Shown: positions 23,626 to 40,520 of the stretch, in pieces
Numbering within the stretch: the first letter of the stretch is position 1
Layout of the letters: every line of letters begins with the position of its first letter
NCBI GenBank assembly: GCA_018873245.2
Contig: JAEMBT020000002.1
Coordinates: forward strand, 7,042,001 to 7,106,000
Reading direction: 5' to 3'
DNA length: 64,000 nucleotides
From: Archegozetes longisetosus
Taxonomy: Eukaryota; Arthropoda; Arachnida; Sarcoptiformes; Trhypochthoniidae
The notes under the pieces: generated by a model
What the model was told of the DNA's origin: nothing
The model's database searches: none
What the model saw: the letters and a program-made list of their open reading frames with translations, nothing else
Position numbers and translations under genes: made by a program

Positions 23626-24772
23626 CACCACTGTTTGATAACTTGATATTTGCTACATGACGCCAGATTTGAAGTGAGAATCAGCTAAAGCTTGCTATGT
23701 ATTCCTTGAGATTTACAAGAAAGTTTGTTAAGTCTGATTAATGTGTAATCCGGAATTAGAGTTGAGTGAATCTAATTTAAGAAGAAATTACGTATTAAAT
23801 GAAACGCAACCTTGATTTTGATTAGAGCGGGTGCTCAATATATTATATATCCATTTAGAAATTTAGAGTTTAAAAAGAGGATACACGTAAGAGTATAGAA
23901 AGATTAAAATGTCTTAACTTTTAGTGGAAAATTTAATAAATTATATTTCGTGTATTAAAAAGGCGGAGATCAGAATAAAGGTCACGGCAACACGATTTTT
24001 ATACTTTCTATTCACTCTTAGACTAGTTAATAATATAATTTATTGCACCTTACAACTAACTTTTCATAGTTTTACATTTGATTTTCTCATTTATACCTCA
24101 AATTCTCTCTGTTTGGAACTTAATTCAAAATTTTGTCGATATCTTAAAAAATTGTGGCTCTAAAGCTCATAACACATAATTGATTACTTTAAGTTTTTTC
24201 TGTTAAAGATAAAACTTATCTATGAATTGAAAGATTTGCGTGATTTTCCTAATACATCATTTGATTGACCTTAAAAATGTTCAGTTGACACAACCAAAAA
24301 TGTTAGATAAGATTTAAAAAATAGGGAGACTCGAAATAGATGAAAAAATTGTCTTCAAAGTATTTAGCACTTCATTTCAAGCAATTCTAAACTGATAAGA
24401 TTTAAATCAAAATATATGCTTCAAATTCACAGTTTCTAGTCATTCCTCACACCTGCGAACTATTTCTAAAATTCTAAAACTTGCTAATATTTATCTTTCT
24501 CATTTGGATTGAGCTTTGATTCCAAACTTGTTGGACAAAAGATTGTTTGAACATAAAGTTTGTTAAATTAAGGCAACACCTATGATAAGCCCATATGAAA
24601 GAGTAAAGGCATAGCTTAAGTTAGCTCAGGTGAAGGCATAGCTGAGGTGAAAGTATAGCACAATTCTGGAGCTATAAAAGTCATAAATAGTTTGGCAATC
24701 ATTTGCGACAATGAGGGAACGGATTGGAACGGGTTTGAGTGACTTTTCATTGAAAGATATTATATTTTAGAA

Positions 24773-24922
24773 ATGCAAATTGGTTACACTTATGCCGCTT
24801 ACGCATTGCTAAATACTATGAATGCAACTGAATTCTCACATATCATTGTGTTCAGCTATGTTCTCAATGTGGCTAAATATCTCACACCTGGTTTATTGGC
24901 GATCGGCAGCGCATTCAATTGA
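24773..24922 (+). other. Coding-like 49-codon ORF, possible orphan exon, product unknown
   Basis: ATG at 24773, two bases after an acceptor-like TATATTTTAG, stop TGA at 24920-24922. It encodes a hydrophobic peptide beginning MQIGYTYAAYALLNTMNATE, with a possible membrane helix in its second half (SHIIVFSYVLNVAKYLTP, then GLLAIGSAFN). Composition is more protein-like than its AT-rich surroundings. No donor follows and no partner exon was found. It could be the last exon of an unseen gene, a relic, or chance. Confidence 0.22.
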
Positions 24923-24994
24923 CCATATTATAATCCGCTTCAATAAACCTATTATGCAGATGTGCGTCCAAATGAGTTTTGCAGCTATTCGCTA

Positions 24995-25085
24995 GCCCTG
25001 TCTTACAATACGCTAGTCCTGTCTTACATTATGCTATTCGCCAGTCCTGTCTTATAATATCCCATTCGCCAGTCCTGTCTTACAA
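24995..25085. repeat. ~22-bp imperfect tandem, CGCTAGTCCTGTCTTACAAT-like
   Basis: Four diverged copies of a unit containing 'CCTGTCTTA(C/T)A(A/T)', directly followed by a (TC)n run at 25095-25116. Confidence 0.75.
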
Positions 25086-25094
25086 TGTAGTGTT

Positions 25095-25116
25095 TCTCTC
25101 TCTCTCTCTCTCTCTC
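25095..25116. repeat. (TC)n microsatellite
   Basis: About eleven TC dinucleotides. Confidence 0.9.
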
Positions 25117-26881
25117 GCCTTATATTTACATTATCCTCCCTTCTATGCGTTGCTATGCCTTTCTTTCTTCTATCAAACATTTCCTTCACACTTTTCAAAT
25201 ATCTTTGCCAATAGCCTTATTTTTAAAAAGAATTTTCTGCTTTACTCTTCAATGTCTGCACAGTATTTTTGCGCTCAGCTTAACTTTACAGGCATCTTAT
25301 GTTTAAGTGTTTGGCAAAAGTTTTGAGGTTTCTGTGGGGGTTCTCTTCATTACTTTGTATCACGTTTCTCTCAAATCATATTCAACGAACTTCTTTTCTA
25401 AAAAATACATTTTATAAATATTCAAACTGACATATTTTGCCAACTTGCTTCCAATAACTTGCATTTCATTCAGAATTCATGTTTTAAGTTTGATGGAATA
25501 CAAATTTTTAAATAAGTTTACTTTGCTAAAATTATGCAAATCATTCAAATGTTAACAAATCGATACAATCAACAATATTTATTTCAAATTCTTCAGAATC
25601 AGTTAATCCCAATCAAAAGTATCAATGATTGAGTAACTGAAAAGTAGAAATTACTCTATTAATTTGATAAAAAAATAGAAAGTATTCTATTAATTAGATT
25701 AGAAAGGCAAAAGTCGAGTGAGTTATCAGTAGAACTGGATTCGTAGAAAATAATAGCAGTGAAACGCTCAGGCAGAGATGATTTGGGGTGTGATCAGAAA
25801 AGAGTGACTATGGCTAGTGTGGCTGAAAACTCATAAGTTAGGCTGAGTGTTAGGCTGACACTAAAGTTTGGCTGTAAGTTTGGCACCTGCATCACCATCG
25901 CTGCATCATTCGCTATGGGGTGTCCAGCAAGAGGGGTATGAGTCGCCCTACGAGGGGCTGACAAAAGGTGTTAAAGCTTTACAAAACTTGTTTTGTAGTT
26001 TAGGTGTGAAGACCAGCTTCAGATTTAGTCAAACTTTATAAGCAAGTCTGAGCTCGATCTGTGGCTTTAAACAACTTATTACTACTTCTTTTATTGCTTC
26101 AGTTTTGCACATAATTTATTATTGAAGATTTGAAGATAATTATTTTTCATTCTCCAACTAATAACTAGATTACGTGAGAACGTCTTCTCTTAACTCTGTG
26201 CCAAACACTCCACTACTCTTTCAATTGTGCAGATCTTCACTACTTTTGCATTTTCTAAGTTTAGCAACTTTTCCATAATGTGTTACTCTTTCTATTTGTT
26301 CCTCTATTAATCATCTTAACCAAGAATTTGCTCAAATATTCTACTCTGGAATGATCAGAAGTGAAGTTCTGCCACTTAGTTATTGAGTGATTTGAATCTT
26401 GATTTTGTGACTCATTCGGAATCAGTGACTAATTTGTTTGAGGTTTGTATACTTATATCTATGTTACTTATCATTTCACTTTCCTCTCTTCCTTAGTTCA
26501 CTCATTCTTATTTCTTATCTTTTTTCTCTCTCTTACTCTCTTATGTCTCGTTTATCTCATCTTTAGTTGATTTTAATGCAATTGTTTTGATACTAGGTGT
26601 GAAAATTTTGATTTGATCTAAATCTTACGTTTCATACTATATCTAAATGTTTGATATTGTGCGTAGAAATTAGTTTATATCAGGAAAGTGTAGGCGATTT
26701 CGAAACTATTTGGTTTACACTTCATATCAGCTCTTCATACGCCTTTATTTTTATGTTTATTGATAATTAGTGATTTTTGCTTTTTTATATAAATATAATT
26801 TTATATTAAACTTTCATTTAAGTTTCTATTGAAAACAACTTCTAAACTAAATACTGTAAATTCCTATAGCAATCCATCGAT

Positions 26882-26898
26882 TATCGATACTATCGATA
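26882..26898. promoter_or_regulatory. Pair of TATCGATA motifs (DRE-like) upstream of RGM
   Basis: Two perfect copies of the palindromic octamer TATCGATA at 26882-26889 and 26891-26898, one base apart, about 220 bp before the RGM ATG. In Drosophila this octamer is the DNA replication-related element bound by DREF/BEAF-32. That it works so here is inference from motif and position. Confidence 0.55.
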
Positions 26899-27117
26899 CT
26901 GCGATCAAACCAAAACCCGATAACAAATGGCTGTCGTCTGATCCGATTGTCATTCAGTGAACAACAAAACATTACTAAAATGCCTTAAATTGTGTGACTT
27001 TTAGTGAATATTTTTTCTAAATAATAACTAATAATCGTTGGAATGAGTGCCAAAAACCAAATCTGATAATTTGTGAGAAGATGTGCTCAACAATAGAAAA
27101 ATAATAAATAATTAATA

Positions 27118-29034
27118 ATGAATTTGAAAACAAATGAGTCATTAATTGGTTTATTGGTATTAATGATTGGCATGTCATTAGTGGATGGTTCGAACGGTTG
27201 TAGTGTTGATATGTGCTCTCAAGAGTACTCTTCAGGACTGCAGGTCTCGCAATCGCAGCCGAAGGCCAAGAATGACCAGTACTGCGCTCTTCTCAACGCA
27301 TACCAACACTGTCTTCGGTCGATCTCCCGCTCATGTCGTGGAAATCTCGAGTTCCACACTCTCCAGACTTTGCTCAAGAACTGGAAACTTGATCACAACT
27401 GCACTCACACCTCGACTCATCTCATTCATAAGCAGATGCTCGCGACTCCTCAGCGAAGGTCTGGCCCGTCGTTGGTTAACTCACATAACAGTCAATCCAA
27501 TCAGCAAAAGATTATTCAACAACAGGAAAAACTTCAACTTTGTTTGTCGGCTGCTTATAATTTCACCATTCACAGTAACAATATCACCAATATGTCTTCT
27601 CGTGTTAAAGACGAAAGGATTAAACTGTTGAACACTGAAGACAAGAGTAGCGAACATTTAGAGAAAGCCGTTCGAACCAGTTCTGGACGAAGAAGAGATC
27701 AAATGAGATTAAGACAAAGAACTGGACGTAATGTTGCCATCAGTGAAATACCAGTGAAATCAAACTATTTTCCAATAAGAGGTGAAACCGTTGACTTTAA
27801 TGATAATGATGACAAAAGTGAGTTAAACACTGACATGCCGTCACTTATGTCAACAACTGTGCCAACAGTGAAGCCATCGGTTCCGCCGTCACCACCATTG
27901 ACTTGTATTATATACGGCGACCCACATTTGAGAACTTTTAATAATGAGTATCAGACGTGTAAATGTTTGGGTGCCTGGCCTCTCATTGATCACCCCTTGT
28001 TTGCTGTACAAATCACTAATTCCAGGATTAAAGGTATTTAACGCTTCTCATTCTTCATTATTCATATTTACTCAATTCTATACTAATACTCATTTAACTA
28101 TCATCGACTATCAGTTTTAACTTTGTTTAATTTCATTTCAATTAGGATCGAGTCCACAAATAACTGGTGTGACTAAAGTAACTGTTCTGGTGCGCCAGTT
28201 TGCCAGGTGTGGCATTCATAACGATCTGTTATATGAAGCTGATAGTGCCGCAAATCAAGGTATTACTCACTCTTTTCGTTACTTAACTATCGTTTTGCCT
28301 AACATTCCTATTATCTGGTTATCTCTAAAGGTGGTCAGTCGTCGCCTTCTGCCACATTCATCGATGGAAGTACTTCCAACTCAAACAACTTGATTCGCAT
28401 AACCACATCATCTAACAATAATGTAATAACAATACATTTGGATCATATAGGAGTTCGTGTATATATTGGACAGTTTCAGAACTCAAACTACCTCAATGTT
28501 GTTATTAAATTTCGTTCGGCCACTTCTACTGTCAAACAACAATTAGTGCTCAATTCAATTAGTTCCAACTCTTTGTGTAAAATTGGTTGTCCTAATAGGG
28601 AATTAATTGATATTAAGAATATACTCACCGCAACGGGTGTCGATATTCAGTCGAAAAGTATAGACACAGACAATAATAATGATGTGACAGACTATAAATC
28701 AGATGAAACCGTCATTGACACAAATGACGAATCAGCTGTAGATCAAGAAGAAGTAACCGAAGACCCCTGTAGTGGACTCTACGGCTATTATCGAATCTCA
28801 TGTCTCTACGACGTGACCATCAAAGGAGTGAAAGATGTTCAGAATGCGTGCCGTTTTGCACAATCGTTCGATGAAATGAGATTTGTCCAAAACAGTATTT
28901 TAAATAGTGTTAATAGTTTTAATCAAAATGATGTAAAAATTTTCGCCAAATCATCTACTAATGTAACATTCAATTCATTCAATATTTTTCTGGTTATTGT
29001 TATTTCTTTATTTTTTAGCAATGATTCATTATAA
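27118..29034 (+). CDS. RGM: Repulsive guidance molecule (RGM/hemojuvelin/Dragon family)
   Basis: Three exons: 27118-28033, 28146-28259 and 28331-29034, 577 residues. There is a signal peptide (~1-25). The RGM_N Cys-rich domain has C-S-V-D-M-C, YCALLNAYQHCLRSISRSCR and GNLEFHTL. A long basic linker (~115-255) follows. The RGM_C/partial von Willebrand D domain opens ILYGDPH-style: YGDPHLRTFNNEYQTCKCLG, with GDPH at residues 267-270, the known Asp-Pro autocleavage site; the exon 2-3 join gives ATFIDGSTS. An acidic insert (~residues 460-495) and a hydrophobic C-terminus (FNIFLVIVISLFF) suit a GPI anchor. Family role: cell-surface BMP co-receptor and neogenin ligand. AATAAA at 29052-29057. The gene converges with AFF. 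Two DRE-like motifs lie upstream. Confidence 0.93.
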
Positions 29035-29057
29035 CTTACCGGTTAATTGTCAATAAA

Positions 29058-30326
29058 TTATTTGCATTATATTTGTTATCATTGTTTTTTCTCATTATCT
29101 GGAAAATCATTTCCTTTGATGTTTACGTAACTTTTAGGTCTTATCTCATCGCAATATTTCATGATTTCATAGATATTTTCGACTAATGATGGATTTGTTT
29201 CTTTTATTCTGGTCCAATAAACTATGATTAAAAATATGTTTGAAATTAAATAAGTACTTAATTAAGTTTCTTAAAATAGTAATTCGAGTTAATCTTGCTT
29301 CAAATCTTTTTTGAGCCAACATATTGTAATTGAAAGGGTTTTGTGTGAGTGCATGACTACAGTACTGACTGAGACTGACCTTCAACCTAAATCTGATTTT
29401 CGTGTTAACTCGCTTCAAATTGAATTTTAATATTTGTTTCAATCCAAAAGTTATTTATAAATCTTCGATCCTATCATGTTTCATTTTCAGTTGACTAAGA
29501 ATTTCAATGATTTTGGGATGCAGTAGAAGGGCAACGCATGTTTATGTTCCTCTTCTCTGCCCTTCAGTGGTAATCTGGAGTCTGATTTGAAAGCTAATAT
29601 TCCGAAAATCTGATAAATACTTAGAGAGATAACTAACTAAGGGGCTTGCAGCAATTTCATATTCGCTTTGAGTAGACCTCACTCGGGTTTGATTAGAACA
29701 TAAGTGAAATTCACTGCTTCTACCTGCCGGTAATATACCAATGCATCGCTGTCAGGTCTGGCTTGTGCAGGAACATTATCTCTAATTTCTTATTATATCA
29801 ATGGTATTAAATGAAAGTTGACAATTAGGCAATTATTTTATCTGTAAATCCGGATGTCAGATGTTTAGTAATAAACTAATAGTAAATAAGGATATTGTTA
29901 TCTTATAATTTTTAGAAAATGTACTCTTTGTATCTGATAAGATGGCAAATACTTGAAATAAAAACCGAAACTCATTTACATAATTGCACCTTTCGGTCGT
30001 CTTTCCGTAAGTTTGTTTACAATCTCTCCAACTAAAACATAACCGGAGAAGAACCAAACCAGAGATTAGAAAGTTTAATGTAAATAATCTTAACAAATAA
30101 GCAGTTATTACAATTCTAGATGAAAAATTGAACGATTTATTTGAAAAAGATTTTTGTAATGCAAATAATATATCTCTTTTATAACATTTTTATGATGCAT
30201 CAAAAGTGCAAATATCGTTAATAAGTGCATCAGATTTGTTAATAAATGATAATTTATAATATAATTTATATACACAAACAATTAGTTATTAAAACATAAT
30301 TTACAGAATTGAGGAGTAATGAAGAT
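29058..30326. other. Convergent intergenic, RGM 3' to AFF 3'
   Basis: About 1.3 kb without a convincing ORF or repeat. It lies between the 3' ends of two converging genes. Confidence 0.4.
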
Positions 30327-32693
30327 TTATTTAAGAATTTGCAAACCAGTCCTAACGTAATGCACTAAATGGTCGAAAGTGGAATTGAGACTCAAAGATC
30401 CGCATTCATTATCTAAGGCAACGAAAAATGCTTTACATGATGGATGCTTTTCAATCAAATGGTCTGCCTGTTGCCACAGATCGTGTGCAGTGTGGTATTG
30501 CTGCAGGAGAAATAGTTGTCTCTGGAATACATTCAATAATGACGTTTGAATAGTAGTCGTATTCGAAGAACTATTGCTTTCTTGGGTCTGCTGCTGAATC
30601 GTTTTATTATTATCACGTATTTCTTTGCTTTTAAGTCTACTCAGCTTCAAATAGAGCAACGATTGACATCGATAGCTCAAAGTGGTTAACTTATGATCAG
30701 TGGTCGGGATGTCAGCAGAATGTGATGAGCGAGACTTAGCGAACTTATTGGTGATTTGTCTGATCAAGTTAAGCGTCTCCTTATACATAGTGCACACTTT
30801 ATCGATCTCGTTGGCAGCACTTCTTTGTTCCATTGCATTACCTGTCAATATAAAATAGAGAACTGCTTCTAAATATCTACAGGCCTGTACTGTTCTGTCC
30901 ATTTCTCGATCGGCTGCGTGTTTCAATCTCTTTGCAGCTGATAAAAAGTCGTCCGGCTGCCCAACAGTCGCTGAGATCTCTGGCGGTGTCCGCAGTAATG
31001 TTGCACTCATGTTCACCGCTGTTGTTGTTGGCGGCGGAGGTAAACACAGTGACGGCAACCCTTGAGGCGGCGATTGGGGCTCCAGTTTCACAGATGATGA
31101 GGTGCTTGAAGTTGTATTATCACGATTTGATGATGAGATATGTTCTGAATTGCGCGAATCGTTGTCTTGCTGTTGCTGTGATGTCTGTTGTTTAGATGAA
31201 CATGATTTAGACGATGAGTTACTATTACTTTTACTAGTATCTCGAGTCTTATTTACATTTTCTGATTTGACTGATTTTTTGTCCACTTTACTGTTTAGAG
31301 TGTTTTTTGATTTGGCCAAATTGCTATTATTGTCATCGTTTCCAATGGCGTCAACACTACTATTGCTTCGATTACTACTATTACTGCTTATTGAGTTACA
31401 ATTGTTTGGATAACTCTGACCTGGGACTCGTTTCAATAACATTAACTTAATTGAGACAATCAAACTCTTAGGCGTTAGCGAAGTCTTTTGTTTATCAAAT
31501 TTCATTTCTTTCACTTCTGGCGAGAATGGATAGTCCTGATTAGCTGATGAGTTATTTTGTTGATTTCCTGATGAGTTGTTTTGCTGATTATGTTTCGGCG
31601 TCTTCTGTGCTGTTTGTTTCGAGTTTTCATTGCGAGTTATATCATTGCTTTGCGTCGATTTTCTTCTTTTCTTTGGTGTTGGTGAAGGACTGGAACTCGA
31701 AGAACTCATATTATCTCCGAGTTCTCCTTTCGCCACCTTATCGATCACATCAGAGATGTTATCATAGGAACTGGTCTTTATAGTTGTTGTTGAATTCGAT
31801 GATACTGTTGTTGAGGTCGTCGTTGTAGTTGTTATCTTTTTATCCATGAACGTCTCTAAGTCCCAGGTTGCGATCTCTGGCTGCGGAGCTGTCGATGCCT
31901 TTGGAGTCTCTTGTCTTGAACTCGGAATCTCTTCTTGTTTTAAACTAATATTATCTGATTCCTTCTCTTCTTCTTCTTCTTCCTCATCACTCGATTCAGA
32001 AGAAGACGAAGAAATAGACGACGAATTGCTCGAAGACTCAGATGAATTCGAAGAACTTGTACTTTTAGCGAGTTTTGTACCATTAGTTTTTAGGCCGTTT
32101 TCGGCATCAGATTTGGATGACTTTCGTTTCTTAGAGTTAGATACTTTATTGTGATTACTGTAGGTCTTATCATCAGGACTGAAGTCACCCTTATTTGGCT
32201 CACTATTACTATTAATGCGGCGATTGTTTCGGTCGTTTGACTGTAAATTTCTTTGCAGTTCACTATTATTGTTATTATTATTATTAATACTATTATTATT
32301 AACAATATGTTCACTATTATTATTATTATTATTATTATTACTATTACTATATTTGGCATTAGTTTCATCTGAGAAGTCATCCAAAGCAGTGATTGGTTCC
32401 AAAGTGTGTTTCATTTCGGACAAGATTTGTTCAATCTTTGCTTTATGTCCTTTGATTCTAGTGATCTCTCTGGTAGAGATACCTAACAATGGTTTGGGAT
32501 CATTGATCAGTAGCAGCTGAACCGAATCGAAGTCACCTAAAGTTGATTTGATGCGTTTAGTGGTCTCGTCATCGTGTTCTTGTTTGATCGGTTCTCCAAA
32601 TAATGAATTATTACTATTATTGGCCATCGACGGTGTAGTCAATTGTCTCTGATTTCGTTCTCGTTCTCTCTGTCTTTCTCTCTGTGAAGACAT
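30327..32693 (-). CDS. AFF4: AFF4/lilliputian family super elongation complex scaffold
   Basis: A single exon of 788 residues. I chose the ATG at 32693 (MSSQRERQRERERNQ); the longer frame upstream has only a TTG. The N-terminus has the AF4 family signature: SLFGEPIK, then KSTLGDFDSVQLLL. The middle is disordered and low-complexity: an Asn run coded by AAT/AAC repeats (32259-32347), a Ser-rich then Glu-rich tract (SSESSDEEEEEEEKESD), and Gln/Ser runs. The C-terminal homology domain (~560-788) is well conserved: AAKRLKHAADREMDRTVQAC, RYLEAVLYFILTGNAME, YHTAHDLWQQADHLIE and STFDHLVHYVRTGLQILK. The family scaffolds P-TEFb and ELL to release paused RNA polymerase II. It is shorter than fly Lilli or human AFF4 (about 1160). 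It is divergent from TMEM41A. Confidence 0.9.
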   Translation of the reverse strand: MSSQRERQRERERNQRQLTTPSMANNSNNSLFGEPIKQEHDDETTKRIKSTLGDFDSVQLLLINDPKPLLGISTREITRIKGHKAKIEQILSEMKHTLEPITALDDFSDETNAKYSNSNNNNNNNNSEHIVNNNSINNNNNNNSELQRNLQSNDRNNRRINSNSEPNKGDFSPDDKTYSNHNKVSNSKKRKSSKSDAENGLKTNGTKLAKSTSSSNSSESSSNSSSISSSSSESSDEEEEEEEKESDNISLKQEEIPSSRQETPKASTAPQPEIATWDLETFMDKKITTTTTTSTTVSSNSTTTIKTSSYDNISDVIDKVAKGELGDNMSSSSSSPSPTPKKRRKSTQSNDITRNENSKQTAQKTPKHNQQNNSSGNQQNNSSANQDYPFSPEVKEMKFDKQKTSLTPKSLIVSIKLMLLKRVPGQSYPNNCNSISSNSSNRSNSSVDAIGNDDNNSNLAKSKNTLNSKVDKKSVKSENVNKTRDTSKSNSNSSSKSCSSKQQTSQQQQDNDSRNSEHISSSNRDNTTSSTSSSVKLEPQSPPQGLPSLCLPPPPTTTAVNMSATLLRTPPEISATVGQPDDFLSAAKRLKHAADREMDRTVQACRYLEAVLYFILTGNAMEQRSAANEIDKVCTMYKETLNLIRQITNKFAKSRSSHSADIPTTDHKLTTLSYRCQSLLYLKLSRLKSKEIRDNNKTIQQQTQESNSSSNTTTIQTSLLNVFQRQLFLLQQYHTAHDLWQQADHLIEKHPSCKAFFVALDNECGSLSLNSTFDHLVHYVRTGLQILK
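32259..32347. repeat. AAT/ATT trinucleotide run within AFF coding sequence
   Basis: Interrupted ATT repeats on the plus strand (AAT on the coding strand) encode polyasparagine. A smaller (ATT)n run lies at about 32967-32993 in the divergent promoter. Confidence 0.9.
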
Positions 32694-33820
32694 TGTTGTG
32701 TGAGTTGGGAAGAATATATGGTGAAACAATAATAAGAATCACTTGAACGTGTTTGTCATCACAAACAGTGTTATAGTAAAAGTTGAATCAGTCAGTCATT
32801 GATTTAGAAACCAAATACGAATTTTAGGAAAACAATCAAATATCTTAAAATAAAAGTTTGGATAATAAGTCAAAAATCAAATCATAACTAATTAATGCAT
32901 AATTAGATAATTTGTCAGTCAATAGATGTGTTAATAATAACCCAATTATTCCGTTTTTACGCCAGTATTATTATTATATTATTATTATTATTATTTTCGA
33001 CGACAGCATAAAATCAAAGCATAATCTCGTTAGAGATCAACTCAACACAACTCTGGCGCTATCTAACTGTCAATTAGATAATGAGCTCGTGTTTGCCATT
33101 AAAGTGAACGCGACAACTTCAACTTAGAGTTGAGTGCTTTCTAAAAATCAATAACCACTAAGCTACCTTTTCTATAGGATCTTTATACTCTTCTCTAAAA
33201 AACACTTAACTCTATGTTGCAGTTAGAGCACTTTAGCTGTAATGGGAATATAGTGTGAAATGAGCGCATTTCGCACTTATACGAATATTTTTCTACAACA
33301 TTTTAGCTGATATTTGAACGAAACCTTGAAAATAGTTTTCAAACTTACTTCTCTCTATCTATAAGTTATAATCTGTGATAACCCTCTTTTTCTTCATCTC
33401 AGCAAAAATTGAGCCAAAATTTTAAAATAAGATTTTATTCCTTATAAAATGGTATCTGTTATTCAATATTTTTAACTAATTAGTAGTTAATAGTTTACTG
33501 TAAACAAGTATTTCACAACAATTGGTTGACATTCGGGTCAAAAGAGAGCAGTCGTTGAGTAGTTTCTTTTGATTAGTTTTAGTGTTCAAATAGGAATGAA
33601 TCGGATTTGAAATAATGTTTCTTTTCAATAGATTTTCATGTCGATTGTGAAATAAAAAGTTGAAAAAGTTTTCAAATCTAAATAAGAAGATTAAATAATA
33701 TGTTATTGATAAGTAGATTAAGAAACTATTGATGAATAGTTTGTTAAATAATTAGATGATAAGTTAAAATAAAATTTCAAACACTTTTTAGATTTGAAGA
33801 GAATCAAGCAAAGTTAAAAA
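32694..33820. promoter_or_regulatory. Divergent region AFF / TMEM41A
   Basis: 1127 bp between two opposite start codons; it must hold both promoters or leaders. It includes an (ATT)n stretch (~32967-32993) and a near-perfect hairpin GTGTGAAATG / GCATTTCGCAC at 33254-33276. The 71-codon plus-strand ORF here is low-complexity and rejected. Confidence 0.4.
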
Positions 33821-38778
<4,958 letters not shown>

Positions 38779-39704
38779 ATTAGTGGTTTCCTTTAATTTA
38801 GTTTAGTTTGAATAAGACAAACAATTAAATAAATTTATAATCAATTTAATAAATTGTTACAAAGCATTATTTTTGGCTTATTGATTATCACACAATTTGA
38901 TTTGATTTGAATAACAATAATAAATAACTATTGAATAATTATTAATTTTCATAAATAACTTGTTTGATACAATTGGTTTCATAAAACGTTTGAATTTGTT
39001 TGCATAAAAAATAAGTAAGTAGAACACTCGTGGTTCACTTTCATTCACAATTTCAATTCTGTCAATTCTGTCAATTCTGTCTAACTTAGATATAAGTTGC
39101 AAAGTGATTTTCAAAAATCATATCAAATACCATACAAATGGTTTATTTGTTATACATTTCTAAAATGCACTTAACTGCATGTTCTCAGCTAGACAGGTTT
39201 TACTCTATCTTATCAACTGATGGCTATTGATTAGTAGGTTGATTGCGATAAATGATGACTAGATTCACACAAAGGAGTAAAAAAGGATATATTAGATAGG
39301 GGATAGAATGAAAAGGTCCAAGACTAATGAAAAGGCTTCTAATGGAAGATATCTAAAAATAACAAGTGGTTATGCAAATAAGATAGAGTCGAAAGGGGGG
39401 AATTAGATGTAGTTTTCAATACAAACAAACGTAAATGTATTATGAAAGGCATCGTAAACATTACCCTGATTTACGATAATTAGTTAATGCAAAAAATAGT
39501 TGATAATTTGTTTTTGTACATTAATATAAACCACTGAACATGGGTCGCAGAATTAATATAAATTAAACAGATTATTATATACAACATTTTTCTATAACAA
39601 CATTAATAACTTAATTATTTCATTTTGGTAACTTGATTGCTTCAACTGGTATAAAGTCAGTTATTCTTATCATACAATTGAGCTCGACTGGACATTGCCA
39701 ACAC

Positions 39705-39795
39705 CAGTGCTATAGAGTGATTATATGTAATCTTATTTCTCTCTCAGATAGTACTATAATCTTATTTCTATTAGAGTTAACACGCGATAGCACTC
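39705..39795. mobile_element. Small TIR element, GTGCTATAAAG family, copy B
   Basis: Starts CAGTGCTATAGAGTG; the other end reverse-complements to GAGTGCTATCGCGTG. About 91 bp, with two internal CTTATTTCT copies and no coding capacity. Confidence 0.5.
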
Positions 39796-40470
39796 ACCCA
39801 CCAACTCTCCTTCCTTTTCATACCCTTTTTATGCCCTTTTCATACCCTTTTGTATATTTATGCTACTTTTTAGAAGCTCATCGATACAGTCCAGGGATTT
39901 CCAAAATAATTGACAACTCTTTCGAGCTGTCAATACCTCAGATTGATTAATAGCTTATTAGATTAGCTCAAAATTGATACTTAAACCTACGATTGAATAT
40001 ATTATTGTATTTCTATATTCCTTTCGGTCTCGAAGTCGTTTCAAAAGAGTAGAGTTTAGTTGGGATTTAATCACAATCAAATATAAACAGAATGAACAAA
40101 ATTCAAACGATAGTATTGCTTTAATAGTATTTGTGACCCATTATATTATGGCACTAAACCACCAATCAAATCTCAATTGAATATGTTTGCATTTATTGCA
40201 CTCAAATAAATAAGACTTTATTGCACTGAATCAATGCCACAGCATTTATTAGTATGGATTATATTCTCATTTCATTTTAACTTCTTATCATCTTATCTTC
40301 TTTACCAATCGTAATCACAATCATAATTGCTAAGGATTGCAGTTATTTTTAATTTGAAATTTTAGAAACGCAGGTAGAACTTGAAAAACAACAAATTCCA
40401 ATTATAAAGTCTATTTCAGTTATATAGTGCAAATTGTGAAACTAGCTTCACTTTTTATATTTAATCGGAT

Positions 40471-40520
40471 CAATGCTATAGTGTGCTATCTGTAATTGAA
40501 ATAGCATTACAGATAACACT
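40471..40520. mobile_element. Small TIR element, GTGCTATAAAG family, copy C
   Basis: CAATGCTATAGTGTGCTATC followed by a near-perfect hairpin (CTATCTGTAAT / ATTACAGATA). It resembles copies A, B, D and E. Confidence 0.45.

Larger units (their letters stand above)
20571..27117. other. Intergenic, SAM synthetase to RGM
   Basis: A 6.5 kb gene-poor stretch holding (GA)n at 23519-23559, one copy of a small TIR element (23566-23625), a coding-like 49-codon ORF at 24773-24922, a 22-bp tandem (24995-25085), (TC)n at 25095-25116, a GC-richer patch near 25866-25975, and the RGM upstream region with two TATCGATA motifs (26882-26898). Confidence 0.4.

Noticed and set aside
25866..25975. GC-richer patch with a short Cys-containing frame (CKFGTCITIAASF)
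   Set aside because: Considered a neuropeptide, but there is no signal peptide, dibasic cleavage site or amidation signal.
31846..32154. Plus-strand ORFs opposite AFF
   Set aside because: Mirror images of Ser/Glu/Asn codon runs in the AFF coding sequence.
32215..32520. Leucine-rich plus-strand ORF
   Set aside because: Antisense of the polyasparagine and charged region of AFF.
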